Source: Clostridia bacterium
GTDB lineage: Bacteria > Bacillota > Clostridia > UBA1212 > UBA1255
Length of the DNA stretch: 46,732 nt
NCBI GenBank assembly: GCA_017560765.1
Contig: JAFZEI010000091.1
Coordinates: 1-46,732 of the forward strand
Direction of reading: 5' to 3'
A program made the translations under genes and the position numbers. This document shows, piece by piece, positions 37,663-46,619 of this stretch. Numbering within the stretch: the stretch's first letter is position 1; the number at the start of each line of letters is the position of its first letter. The notes beneath the pieces are model-generated. The model was not told the origin of the DNA. It made no database searches and worked only from the letters and a program-made list of their open reading frames with translations.

Positions 37663-37941
37663 CTGTGGCTTATTCGGCACTTTTGTCCCTTTTGGTTGAT
37701 TAAGGAAAAGTAATACTTTCCTGCTTTTTAAAAATCACACCGAAAACAGGAGCTGATGTTTTAGTGTTCGTGTGACATGTTCAGAAATGCTTGCGTCAGC
37801 TCTTTATATATAAAAAATATTGACTTAATACAAAATATCAGTATACTTACAATAAAACAAGAAGAAAAAATTAAACATAAATCGAGCGATAAATGCTGAA
37901 AATGTTGTGATTGTTTTTGTGGAGGGGTAAACATGAAAAAA
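37663..37941 (+). repeat. Leader repeat B, copy 2 (upstream region and promoter of lipoprotein Y2)
   Basis: The 279-bp copy matches 35397-35679. Its promoter is TTGACT (37820-37825), 16 bp, TATACT (37842-37847). The hairpin is kept as GAGCTGATG/CGTCAGCTC (37750-37758/37794-37802): where copy 1 has an A-A mismatch, copy 2 has a G-C pair, and a neighbouring T-A becomes T-G. The copy begins 6 bp after the X2 stop. Confidence 0.88.
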
Positions 37942-39423
37942 GTTCTTAGTGTTATTCTTAGTGTTATTCTTATTTTCGTGATGTTTGGTTGCAAACAAGA
38001 AGTAGATACAACCTTAGAAAAAGATAAAAATACTGTTGCTGCATCAACACCTACACCGACGCAAACACCTGAAAGTGGCAAAAATTCTACTTGGTATAAA
38101 AAAATTAAAACAAACGTGTGGGGTCCGTTTGATGTTGTTGAAACTGACAGCAGTTATTTTTATTGTGCGACTGACGGTGTTTATGAGTATGTCAAGGGTG
38201 GAAATGAAATTCGACAAATTATTTCCGACGAAGCACACGGTTTACTTTTATTTGATAATGATTTGTATGTCAATCTGTATGACAGTATAAAGAAAATTGA
38301 TTTAGATACGCGAATGATAAGCAATGTGTGGGACGTGTCTATGTTAGACAACAAAAATATTATATACGACCATATATTTGGCTTTGAAATACACGATAGT
38401 TATTTATATATTTGGTCTTTAGCTAATTCTATATTTAGAGTGAATCTTGAAGATGGTACGGCAGAACCATTTCTTGAAAATGCTTATCATGTGGTATTTA
38501 GAGAAAATGATTGTCTTTATATTGATCACCATGCGACAAATACATTTTCGGTTTATTCTGTAGATTACATAACAAAAGAACAGCGCCTTATACGAGGCGA
38601 TGGTAAAAATAGTACAGAAAACAAAACTGTCTACATTGACGATTTATTAAAAGTCGGAGAAGATGTTTTTTATTCGGATCGTCCCACAGGAAAAATATAT
38701 AAATTAAATGATAACGGGGAAGATCAAATCGTTGTAAGTGTTGATACTTCAGCAAATACAGACGCACTCAATTATGTTGATTTTATTTATTCTTGCTCTG
38801 AAGAAGAGTTGTACTATAAGGTTAGCAACAAAGAAGGTTACAAATTGTATAGGTATAATTCTAATGGAGAAGATTTGTTTATCGATGAGTTTAAAAAAGA
38901 CGTGAGAATTATAGCAATTACTGAGTCATCTGTTATATATGGCGACGATAATACAGTTGATTGTAAGATTATATCTTCATCTAAAGACCAAAACACTGTT
39001 GCTGCATCAACGCCTACACAAACAACTACGACGGAAAAATATACGCTGGTTGTGCAGGGGCAGGACATCACACAAGGGAATCATGTAAATTTTTGTGAAA
39101 ACCCTAAATATGTTGCATTACCGTTTACCGCAGTGATGAAAGCGTTAGGAGCAAAGATTCAACAGAAGAGTGAAAACATAATTGAGCTCAATTTTAACAG
39201 TGAAACATTTGTTCTTGATACGAAGGCAGTTACCCTTGTAAAGGCCGAAAGTAGCACCAATTTTATTATTCCGGCGCCGGGCAGCAAGGTATATTATCAG
39301 ATTTTAGAAAATGAATTTGTTATTGACAATATCACATTTAACACAATTGCAATGATGATGGGTGTTAAACTTAAGGTTGATATTAATTATCAACAGCATA
39401 TTGTAGAAATTGATTATCAATAA
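37933..39423 (+). CDS. Y2: propeller lipoprotein with C-terminal copper-amine-oxidase-N-like domain
   Basis: The 496-residue lipoprotein has the lipobox VMFGC and a Thr/Pro linker (about 33-46), then a DUF5050-like propeller region (about 50-350), a second linker repeating the first (KDQNTVAASTPTQTTTT, about 354-370), and a C-terminal domain (about 375-496) with YVALPFTAVMKALGAKI and a final IVEIDY strand. That pattern matches the stalk domain often called copper amine oxidase N-terminal, which is common in clostridial surface proteins. No enzyme motif is visible. It is driven by repeat B2 and probably co-transcribed with the ankyrin gene 15 bp downstream. Confidence 0.78.
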   Translation: MKKVLSVILSVILIFVMFGCKQEVDTTLEKDKNTVAASTPTPTQTPESGKNSTWYKKIKTNVWGPFDVVETDSSYFYCATDGVYEYVKGGNEIRQIISDEAHGLLLFDNDLYVNLYDSIKKIDLDTRMISNVWDVSMLDNKNIIYDHIFGFEIHDSYLYIWSLANSIFRVNLEDGTAEPFLENAYHVVFRENDCLYIDHHATNTFSVYSVDYITKEQRLIRGDGKNSTENKTVYIDDLLKVGEDVFYSDRPTGKIYKLNDNGEDQIVVSVDTSANTDALNYVDFIYSCSEEELYYKVSNKEGYKLYRYNSNGEDLFIDEFKKDVRIIAITESSVIYGDDNTVDCKIISSSKDQNTVAASTPTQTTTTEKYTLVVQGQDITQGNHVNFCENPKYVALPFTAVMKALGAKIQQKSENIIELNFNSETFVLDTKAVTLVKAESSTNFIIPAPGSKVYYQILENEFVIDNITFNTIAMMMGVKLKVDINYQQHIVEIDYQ

Positions 39424-39438
39424 CAGGGAGGCCTTTTT

Positions 39439-40221
39439 ATGAAAAAGAAACTAATAGTTGCCATTTCGATTTTATTCTGTGTATCAGCAATAGGTGCGAT
39501 AATTGTGGCAAATATTCCCCATGTAGAAGCGAAAAAATTGGTTAAAGCTATAAAGGCAGAAAATTGCAACGAAGTTAAAGCGTTACTTGCAGAAGGCGTA
39601 AATCCAAATGTGACGACAACTTCTGATTTTTCAGAGTTTATACTTAACCTCGTAGAAGATTCAGGAGAACGCCCGATAACAGTTGCTTGCGACATCGGAA
39701 ATTTAGAAATAGTCGAAATGCTGATTGCTCATGGAGCGACGGCAGAACCTTCAAAAAAAGGTGGTTGGAGCCCCCTACGCGAAACTTTATTCTACTATCA
39801 GCCCGAAGACAAAAAAATAGTTGAGCTGTTATTAGAAAATGGGGCGTTGGTTAATGAAGATTCCGTATATGAGCCTGTGGTTTTTGTTGCGGCAGAAATG
39901 ATTCCGAAGAAATACGATAAAGAAAAGAGCAGCGGCTCATATTACGTAGGGGATTATGACGCAGAAATAGCACAAGGAATCACAGAAATAGTTTCTTTGT
40001 TGTTGGATAAAGGCAATTATGATGTAAACATTAAAAAGAGTAACGGTAACACATTGTTGATTTGTGCGGCGAAAAGCGGCAATAAATATCTTGTGGAATA
40101 TCTTGTTTCTGCAGGTTGTGATGTGTCTGCCGCGGATGATTTTGATAAAACTGCTATTGATTATGCCAACGAAGAAGGTTTTGAGGATATTGCCGATTTT
40201 TTGTCAAAGGCTATGCAATAA
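39439..40221 (+). CDS. Exported or membrane-anchored ankyrin-repeat protein
   Basis: The 260-residue product has an N-terminal hydrophobic segment (about 4-24) acting as signal or anchor, then about five ankyrin-like repeats; the clearest are RPITVACDIGNLEIVEMLIAHGA, KKIVELLLENGALV and NTLLICAAKSGNKYLVEYLVSAGCDVSAAD. Ankyrin repeats bind proteins, so it may partner one of the neighbouring lipoproteins. A GGGAGG site is followed by ATG 39439, 15 bp after Y2, indicating an operon. Confidence 0.82.
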   Translation: MKKKLIVAISILFCVSAIGAIIVANIPHVEAKKLVKAIKAENCNEVKALLAEGVNPNVTTTSDFSEFILNLVEDSGERPITVACDIGNLEIVEMLIAHGATAEPSKKGGWSPLRETLFYYQPEDKKIVELLLENGALVNEDSVYEPVVFVAAEMIPKKYDKEKSSGSYYVGDYDAEIAQGITEIVSLLLDKGNYDVNIKKSNGNTLLICAAKSGNKYLVEYLVSAGCDVSAADDFDKTAIDYANEEGFEDIADFLSKAMQ

Positions 40222-40232
40222 ATAAAAAGATA

Positions 40233-40248
40233 GACAAATGAATTTGTC
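40233..40248. promoter_or_regulatory. 16-bp palindrome before the LamG-like lipoprotein gene
   Basis: GACAAATGAATTTGTC: 7-bp arms around GA. It lies in the 79-bp gap before the GTG start at 40301. It may be an operator or small hairpin; the promoter itself is not clear (TTGTCA 40244-40249 with TAATAC 40265-40270 is weak). Confidence 0.4.
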
Positions 40249-40300
40249 AATGATAATATATCCGTAATACTAAACTTTTAAATAAGAAAGGAATATTATC

Positions 40301-41224
40301 GTGAAAAGATTTAAAACATGTTTATTAGTTTTATTGACATTGCTTGTTGCAGCATCAATGCTGGTAAGTTGCGGACAAAAAAGTGAATCAGAAGCGACGA
40401 AGGCTCCCTCTGATTCAACAATAGCTTCATCATCGGCGCCTACAGCAACTTCTACAGCTACTTCCACGGAAAATCCCACAGAAGTACCCACAGCAGCACC
40501 TACAGAGGAGCCGACAAGGGCACCTGTAGAGGTAAATAATCCTCCCGAAGGATATAATGCAGAGGACAAAGCTCCGGCTGCCGACTTGTTGGATTTGGTA
40601 TTTGATGGCGAAACAGCAAAAGACGGCTCGGCGTCGCAGTTCGAGATTACAGCTCTTAATGACCCTGTTGTTGATAAAGACAAGACGATAAACAAAACGG
40701 TTGCAGAATTTGCAAAGGAAGACGCATCTATGTATGCGGTATATGATTTTAATTCTTCTGTACATGACAAACTTTCAGATGGCTTTACATTTGAGGTTTA
40801 TGTTATGCTCTATGACGATACAGTTTACAGCTCCATTCTCGGTTATACACAAGCGGGCGGTGTAAGCATAGATTTTGATGAGAATAGAGGCTCCATAGGA
40901 TTCGGAATACGTACTCCCGCCGGTTATGTATACATTTATGATACAGAGCGTATAGATGCGGATGAATATTATCACGTAGTCGGTGTTTATAATGGCAGTG
41001 AAATAAGTCTTTATTGCGATGGAGAACTTATAAAAACATCAGCTGCAGGCGAGCTTGTATTCCCGAGTGTAGCTAAAACATATCTTGGCATTGGCGGTGA
41101 TTTAAGCGGCAATGACCAAGGTGAAGACCAAATGTCAGGAACAATTGCCTTAGCGAGAATCTATTCTGATGCGCTAAATGCATCTCAAGTATATAATCTT
41201 TACTTAGAAGCTGTTCAAGGATAA
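40301..41224 (+). CDS. LamG/concanavalin-like lectin-domain lipoprotein
   Basis: The 307-residue lipoprotein has the lipobox MLVSC (C25), a long Ser/Thr/Pro/Glu linker (about 30-80), and a C-terminal jelly-roll of the laminin-G type (about 95-305): MYAVYDFNSSVHDKLSDGFTFEVYVML, YHVVGVYNGSEISLYCDGELI and GTIALARIYSDALNASQV, the ending typical of LamG_3. It probably binds a carbohydrate or protein at the surface. The GTG start is supported by AAGAAAGGAA, 8 nt upstream. No catalytic residues are evident. Confidence 0.82.
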   Translation: MKRFKTCLLVLLTLLVAASMLVSCGQKSESEATKAPSDSTIASSSAPTATSTATSTENPTEVPTAAPTEEPTRAPVEVNNPPEGYNAEDKAPAADLLDLVFDGETAKDGSASQFEITALNDPVVDKDKTINKTVAEFAKEDASMYAVYDFNSSVHDKLSDGFTFEVYVMLYDDTVYSSILGYTQAGGVSIDFDENRGSIGFGIRTPAGYVYIYDTERIDADEYYHVVGVYNGSEISLYCDGELIKTSAAGELVFPSVAKTYLGIGGDLSGNDQGEDQMSGTIALARIYSDALNASQVYNLYLEAVQG

Positions 41225-41236
41225 CAAATCAACAAA

Positions 41237-41266
41237 AAAGGGACTGTGATAAAAAACAGTCCCTTT
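41237..41266 (-). terminator. Terminator of the leftward potassium-uptake operon
   Basis: AAAGGGACTGT (41237-41247) pairs with ACAGTCCCTTT (41256-41266). On the minus strand the stem is followed by a T run (41239-41234), so it terminates ktrA transcription. The plus side lacks a T run, though the stem may also end the LamG transcript. Confidence 0.75.
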
Positions 41267-41293
41267 AAAATATCTATATAGAATTATTTAGAA

Positions 41294-41935
41294 TTATTTT
41301 AAATTTTTAAAACTTTCAGGTTCGCCCATAATAAACAGAGTTTCATCTTTTAAAAATATGTGGTCTGCATGAGGCATTGGATTTACTGCGCCATCCTTTT
41401 TTGTGGCGAGAATGCTAACATGATATTTGTTGCGGACAGATTTTTCTATAATACTTTTGCCAACCCAGCTCTCAGGAACAGCAATTTCATAAATGGCAAT
41501 TTCGGGAGTAAGCTCCACATAGTCAAAAATATTTTTGGCACCATATTTTATAGCAAGGCGTTCTGCCATTTCTCTTTCGGCATATACAACATGGTCTGCA
41601 CCGTTTCTAAGTAAAAGTTTGCGGTGAACATCGCGAGTAGCACGACAAAGAATGAATTTAGCACCGTAATCCTTTAAAAGAACGGTTGTCTCCAAGGCGC
41701 TTTGAAAATTATCGCCGATTGCCACAACGCATAAATCAAAATTCTCCACACCTAATGACTGTATAAAAAGCTCATTCGTAGAATCACCAATTTCGATATT
41801 ATTAATAAAATTAACTGCATTGTCAGCACGTTCTTCGTTTCTTTCAACAGCAAGAACCGAGTTACCCTCTTCGATGAATTTAGCAGCCATGTGTCTGCCA
41901 AAACGACCAAGACCTATAATTAAAATTGATTTCAT
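41294..41935 (-). CDS. ktrA: Ktr/Trk potassium-uptake regulatory subunit (RCK protein)
   Basis: The 213-residue cytoplasmic gating subunit has a Rossmann RCK_N domain with GLGRFG (8-13) and an acidic residue at the end of strand 2 (VERNEE), and a C-terminal RCK_C domain (about 135-213). A single N+C unit of this size is KtrA-like, unlike the doubled TrkA encoded upstream. It forms a ring on the KtrB dimer and responds to ATP/ADP; the C domain can bind c-di-AMP in relatives. GAGGAGG lies 6 nt before the start. Last gene of the operon, 20 bp after ktrB. Confidence 0.88.
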   Translation of the reverse strand: MKSILIIGLGRFGRHMAAKFIEEGNSVLAVERNEERADNAVNFINNIEIGDSTNELFIQSLGVENFDLCVVAIGDNFQSALETTVLLKDYGAKFILCRATRDVHRKLLLRNGADHVVYAEREMAERLAIKYGAKNIFDYVELTPEIAIYEIAVPESWVGKSIIEKSVRNKYHVSILATKKDGAVNPMPHADHIFLKDETLFIMGEPESFKNLK

Positions 41936-41955
41936 AATAACCTCCTCATTATAAA

Positions 41956-43308
41956 TTAACCTATTTGAATCTTCTCTAAGGGGAGAGAAGAAATTTTCTT
42001 ATTTCTATTGGAAGAGAATGCCAAGAGCATTGTAATGGAACCGACTCTGCCAAAAAGCATCAAAAAGCAAAGCAGTAAACAGGAAAAAGTGCTCAAAGAA
42101 GACGTAATGCCCACAGTGAGACCAACTGTTGCCACCGCAGAAATTGTTTCAAAAAGAGCGTCGATAAAAGAAACGGCTTCGATATGAGAAATAATTACGG
42201 CAGAGCTGCAAGCAAGGAAAATATATAGCATAAAAATGCATGCTGCAGTCCTTGTAAGACCTTCCTCAAATCTTCGGCCGAATGCCTCTGTTGATTTCCG
42301 GTGACGGAAAGTGGTGACTACGGAAAGTACCAGCACTGCAAGAGTTGTGGTTTTCATTCCGCCGGCAGTAGAACCGGGAGAACCACCAACCAACATTAGA
42401 CAAATCATTAAAAATTTACCAACATCCGTCAGCTTTGCAAGATCTACAGTATTAAAACCTGCAGTTCTGGCAGAAACTGATTGAAAAATTGACGCAAGAA
42501 CTTTTTCTGAAAGGGACATTCCGTAGTAGGCGTCGCTGCTATAGCAAAAGCCGAACAAAACAAATGCACCGCCGATAATAAGCAAGATACTTACAACGAT
42601 TACAATTTTTGTGTGTAGATTCATTCGTTTAAATCTAAACTTAGAGTCAATAATGTTTTTCCATACAAAAAAGCCGAGACCGCCCACAACTATTAATGTG
42701 CAGATTATTAAATTTACATACCAATTTGAAGCGACGGAAGTCAGGGAGGAACATTCCGCACGCACACCCATAAGGTCAAAACCGGCATTGCAAAAAGCCG
42801 AAATACTGTGAAATACAGAATACCATATACCTTTTCCTATGCCAAAGGCGGGACAAAAATAAAATGCCAATAGGAGAGCGCCGAAAACCTCGATTATTAA
42901 TGTTCCGAATACTATAAACTTTGTCATTTTGACAATGCCGCCTAATTGTGGAGCGGAAATTGAGTTTTGCATAAGAGAACGTTGAGCTAATCCGATATTT
43001 CGTTTGGCGACAGTCAATGCTGAAATACAAATTGTCATAAAACCGATGCCGCCTATTTGTATAAGTACAAGAATAGTTCCCTGACCGAAATAACTCCAGT
43101 TTGTAAATGTATCGGCACGGATTAATCCGGTAACGCAAGTGGCTGATGTAGCAGTAAAAAAAGAAGTTAAAAATGAAGGTGTTGCACCATCCTTGACAGC
43201 AATTGGCAATCTTAGCAATACTGCCCCTAAAAGGATTATAATGCAATAACCTGCAAGGATGATTTTTGTGGGTGATAAATTTTTTAAATAATTTACAAAT
43301 TTTTGCAT
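41956..43308 (-). CDS. ktrB: KtrB-type K+ translocating subunit
   Basis: The 450-residue membrane protein has the four membrane-pore-membrane repeats of the SKT family. The selectivity-filter glycines appear in ATCVTGL, FCNAGFD, ARTAGFN and VATVGLT. The length and the partner ktrA next to it indicate KtrB, the Na+-activated type in several bacteria. The start at 43308 has a rather distant GGAGG. Confidence 0.88.
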   Translation of the reverse strand: MQKFVNYLKNLSPTKIILAGYCIIILLGAVLLRLPIAVKDGATPSFLTSFFTATSATCVTGLIRADTFTNWSYFGQGTILVLIQIGGIGFMTICISALTVAKRNIGLAQRSLMQNSISAPQLGGIVKMTKFIVFGTLIIEVFGALLLAFYFCPAFGIGKGIWYSVFHSISAFCNAGFDLMGVRAECSSLTSVASNWYVNLIICTLIVVGGLGFFVWKNIIDSKFRFKRMNLHTKIVIVVSILLIIGGAFVLFGFCYSSDAYYGMSLSEKVLASIFQSVSARTAGFNTVDLAKLTDVGKFLMICLMLVGGSPGSTAGGMKTTTLAVLVLSVVTTFRHRKSTEAFGRRFEEGLTRTAACIFMLYIFLACSSAVIISHIEAVSFIDALFETISAVATVGLTVGITSSLSTFSCLLLCFLMLFGRVGSITMLLAFSSNRNKKISSLPLEKIQIG

Positions 43309-43337
43309 TATTTACACTTAGCCTCCTTTATTATATG

Positions 43338-44783
43338 TTATTTCCTTTTCTTCCATAAAGTAGGAGTAAAGGCGAGCAACAAGGGATATATTTCCAATCT
43401 GCCCAAAAGCATGGCAAATGATAATAAAACTTTTGACGGATCGGAAAAACCTGCATAGTTTGCGGCCGGACCTGCTGCTCCGAGACCGGGACCAATGTTG
43501 TTAAAACATGAGACGGTTGCAGAAAAAGACGTCTCAAAGTCGTATTTATCTATAGAAAGCAACAAGAATATGGCAATTAAAATTACAGAATACAGTGCAA
43601 AATATGTTGTTACACCATTTATTGTTTTAGAATCAACTTTTTTACCTTCAAATTTAACCGACTCTACGGAACGCGGATGCAAAGTGTGCTTTAAATCTCT
43701 GAAAGCTGCTTTGGCAAGGAGTATGACACGTGAAACTTTGAGACCGCCGGCTGTTGAGCCGGCACAGCCTCCGATAAACATAAGAACCAAGAGTAAGGCT
43801 TTTGAAAAGTCTGGCCACAAATTAAAGTCTGTTGTTGCATAACCGGTAGTGGTCATGATAGAAGCGACTTGAAAAGAGGAGTGCCTGATTGCTTCGGAGG
43901 CGCTGCTGTATTGTGAATATATGTTTATTGTAATTGCCGCTGTTGAGATTGCAACAATTGCTAAATAACACCAAAGTTCACTGCTTTTTAAGGCTGTTTT
44001 TAATTTTTTTACCAAAATAAGGTAATAAAGATTAAAGTTTATGCCGAACAATAACATGAAAATCGTAATAACCCATTGCAGGTAAGGACTGTAACCTCCG
44101 ATGCTGTCTGCTCGTATTCCGAATCCTCCCGTGCCGGCAGTACCGAAAGCGTGCACAATACTTTCAAATAGTGGCATTTTGCCGATGCAGAGAAGAGTTA
44201 TTTCTATAATCGTCATGAAGACGTATATAAGGTAGAGAATTTTTGCTGTTTCACGAATTTTAGGCACAAGTTTACCGACAATAGGGCCGGGCATTTCCGC
44301 TCGCATTATGTGGATTGACCTGCCTGACTCTTGCGGAAAAATAGCCATAATAAAAACAAGCACGCCCATTCCGCCTACCCAGTGAGTAAAACTGCGCCAG
44401 AAAAGCAGGCCTTTGCTCATGCTTTCCACGTCGGTAAGTATTGAAGCGCCTGTGGTTGTAAAGCCACTGACTGTTTCGAAAAATGCGTCGAAAAATGACG
44501 GAATCTCACCGCTGATTACAAAAGGCAAGGCGCCGACTACTGACATGAGTATCCAAGCCAAGGCAACAATTGTCATTCCTTCTTTTACATATATCATAGA
44601 ATCTTTTTTCTTGAATAATTTTGTAAGAAGGAAGCCTGCTGATAATGCGATAAATGCGGAAATAAGTAATGCAAAGAAGCATTTTTCTCTGTAAATTACA
44701 GAGGTTAATATAGGCAAAGTCAGAAGTGCAGCCTCAATTTGAAGTATTCGACCTATCATATAAAAAACTATTTGATAATTCAT
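43338..44783 (-). CDS. trkH: TrkH-type K+ uptake membrane subunit
   Basis: The 481-residue SKT-family protein has two extra N-terminal helices relative to KtrB, which marks TrkH. Filter glycines are in FTTTGAS, TAGTGGFG, MTTTGYAT and FNNIGPG. It starts 8 bp after trkA, with AAGGTG overlapping the trkA end, so the two are coupled. It should form the K+ path gated by the TrkA ring. Confidence 0.9.
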   Translation of the reverse strand: MNYQIVFYMIGRILQIEAALLTLPILTSVIYREKCFFALLISAFIALSAGFLLTKLFKKKDSMIYVKEGMTIVALAWILMSVVGALPFVISGEIPSFFDAFFETVSGFTTTGASILTDVESMSKGLLFWRSFTHWVGGMGVLVFIMAIFPQESGRSIHIMRAEMPGPIVGKLVPKIRETAKILYLIYVFMTIIEITLLCIGKMPLFESIVHAFGTAGTGGFGIRADSIGGYSPYLQWVITIFMLLFGINFNLYYLILVKKLKTALKSSELWCYLAIVAISTAAITINIYSQYSSASEAIRHSSFQVASIMTTTGYATTDFNLWPDFSKALLLVLMFIGGCAGSTAGGLKVSRVILLAKAAFRDLKHTLHPRSVESVKFEGKKVDSKTINGVTTYFALYSVILIAIFLLLSIDKYDFETSFSATVSCFNNIGPGLGAAGPAANYAGFSDPSKVLLSFAMLLGRLEIYPLLLAFTPTLWKKRK

Positions 44784-44791
44784 ATTGCACC

Positions 44792-46153
44792 TTACTTCTC
44801 TAAAATATCGGCTAAATTCTGTACTCTTTGATTTGCTGCAATTATTATCACGTGATCGCCGGGGAGAATTACGTCGTTTCCGCCGGGGACAATTCTTTTT
44901 CGCTCGCGCGTGATGCCGCCGATGAGTATATTTTGTCTGATGCGCAAGTCTTTGAGTGGAATATTAATTATTTTTGCATCTTCGCCCACGATGAATTCCA
45001 AAGCCTCCGCGCGTCCGTCCATAACTTTGTATAAAGTCTCAACGCTGCTTCCCAATGAATTTTGAAGCGCTCTTGCATATCTGAGTATAACGTCTGAGAC
45101 AATTTTTTTAGGTGATATAATCGTATCAAGTCCTAATTTTTCTGCCATTGCGGAAAGTTCGTCTTTGTTGACTTTTGATATAACCTTAGGCACATTTTGA
45201 GCTGTCGCGAAAATTGAAATCAATATATTTTCTTCGTCTGTGCCGGTGAGTGATACAAAGGCGTCCATTGTCTGCAGTCCTTCTTCTAAAAGTAAGTCCT
45301 GCTGTGTACCGTCGGCATTAATTATGATGGCTTTTGGCAGCAAATCTGCCAAAAGTTCACAGTTGGCTTCGTTACGGTCAATTATTTTGACGGAAATTCC
45401 CGTGTTCGTCAGCATTTCCGACAAGTAATATGCAATTCGGCTGCCGCCGAGAAGCATGACGTTTTTGCACTGTTTTTGTGCGAGTCCGATGGCTTTGAAA
45501 AGCTTGGAAATCTCAGTATGCGTTGCTGTAAGTCCTACTTTGTCGCCGCTTTTTAATACAAAATTACCGTCCGGAATATACACTTCGTTGCCTCTTTGCA
45601 CACAGCAAAACAGCACCTGCGTCTTGTATTTTTCTCGTATTTCACTGAGTTTAAGGCCGTCCAAGACGGAATCGTTTTTTAATCTCAGCTCAATCATCTC
45701 GAAGTTTCTTCTTGAAAATGAATCTATCTTCACTGCGGAGGGGAATTTTAATATATTAAAAATCTCATGTGCTGCCAATCTTTCCGGATTTATGGACAAA
45801 GAAAGCTCGAAATAATGGCGCAAAAGCCCAAGGCTCTTGTCATTGTACTCGGGATTTCTGATTCTTGCGATGGTGTGCTTTGCTCCTAACTTGCGGGCCA
45901 AGAAGCAACTCATCATATTTGACTCGTCTGAGCCTGCCGCAGCAATGAATAAGTCTGCTTCGGAAATACCGGCCTCTTCGAGTATGTCGCTATCGAAGCA
46001 ATTGCCGCAAACGCCCATAACGTCATAAACGTTTGTTACTTCTTGTATGACATTTTGGTTATTATCTATGGCAACAATATCGTGGCCTTCGGCAACGAGA
46101 TTTTCAAGAATGGTGGCACCGATTTTGCCGCAACCGGAAATGATAATTTTCAT
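44792..46153 (-). CDS. trkA: TrkA, potassium-uptake gating protein with two RCK units
   Basis: The 453-residue cytoplasmic protein has two tandem RCK_N/RCK_C units: the first Rossmann site is GCGKIG with VAIDNN, and the second begins near residue 230 with LLGGSRIAYYL and IIDRNE. Its length is that of full TrkA. A TTG at 46171 is in frame, but the ribosome site AAAGGA lies inside that extension and serves ATG 46153. It heads a four-gene operon trkA-trkH-ktrB-ktrA. Upstream I see TATAAT (46277-46272) with no matching -35, and no ydaO-type c-di-AMP leader. Confidence 0.92.
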   Translation of the reverse strand: MKIIISGCGKIGATILENLVAEGHDIVAIDNNQNVIQEVTNVYDVMGVCGNCFDSDILEEAGISEADLFIAAAGSDESNMMSCFLARKLGAKHTIARIRNPEYNDKSLGLLRHYFELSLSINPERLAAHEIFNILKFPSAVKIDSFSRRNFEMIELRLKNDSVLDGLKLSEIREKYKTQVLFCCVQRGNEVYIPDGNFVLKSGDKVGLTATHTEISKLFKAIGLAQKQCKNVMLLGGSRIAYYLSEMLTNTGISVKIIDRNEANCELLADLLPKAIIINADGTQQDLLLEEGLQTMDAFVSLTGTDEENILISIFATAQNVPKVISKVNKDELSAMAEKLGLDTIISPKKIVSDVILRYARALQNSLGSSVETLYKVMDGRAEALEFIVGEDAKIINIPLKDLRIRQNILIGGITRERKRIVPGGNDVILPGDHVIIIAANQRVQNLADILEK

Positions 46154-46441
46154 AAAAGCAGTTCCTTTCAAGATTAAAAAGGTTTTAAATACAAAACGGG
46201 CATTAACAAATATATTAAAACCCGAATGCTACTATGAGTTGTTATATCACAGAATTAAGTAAAATACAATAATTATATTTGTTGTTAAGCATTTTTGTGG
46301 GATTAGTTTGTAGAGTGATAATTCCTATATTTTTTTGAAATAAGAAAAAATGTAAATAAAAATGAAATATAAGCAAGAGTAAACTGGTTTTTACTATTAG
46401 GTATCTAATAAAGTAAAAAAACAGATTTGGATTTAAAAAAT
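46154..46441. other. AT-rich spacer upstream of trkA
   Basis: No gene is supported. It should contain the leftward trkA promoter; only a lone -10-like element (46272-46277, minus) is visible. GCATT/AATGC and CGGG/CCCG pairings near 46196-46230 are short and interleaved, and I do not assign a function. Confidence 0.4.
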
Positions 46442-46483
46442 AAAAAGTTAAATAGCCAAAAAGTTAAATAGCCAAAAAGTTAA
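46442..46483 (+). repeat. Short tandem repeat, 16-bp unit
   Basis: The unit AAAAAGTTAAATAGCC occurs at 46442-46457 and 46458-46473, with a partial third copy to 46483. It is probably replication-slippage DNA. Confidence 0.8.
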
Positions 46484-46508
46484 TATCAAAAATTAATATT
46501 GAAAAGCA

Positions 46509-46537
46509 TTGACGAACAGTAGTACGTGTGATATAAT
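46509..46537 (+). promoter_or_regulatory. Rightward promoter reading out of the window
   Basis: TTGACG (46509-46514), a 17-bp spacer and TATAAT (46532-46537). A transcript from about 46544 runs to the window edge. Confidence 0.75.
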
Positions 46538-46619
46538 GTCAAAACAATAAAGAGAGAATGTAGTTTGTTTAAAGTATTTTCGCGAAACCATATTAAATTT
46601 TTGAGGGGAGATATGCGGA

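Noticed and set aside
34283-39423. Insertion sequence or transposon as the cause of the A/B repeats
   Set aside because: No transposase, no terminal inverted repeats and no target-site duplication are visible; the repeats end at promoters and signal peptides, which fits duplicated control regions better.
46154-46441. c-di-AMP (ydaO) riboswitch upstream of trkA
   Set aside because: Expected because such leaders often precede K+ uptake genes, but none of the conserved ydaO core sequences could be found on the minus strand.
46442-46483. 16-bp repeats as a CRISPR or iteron origin
   Set aside because: Direct tandem copies without spacers, only 2.6 units, with no replication gene nearby.
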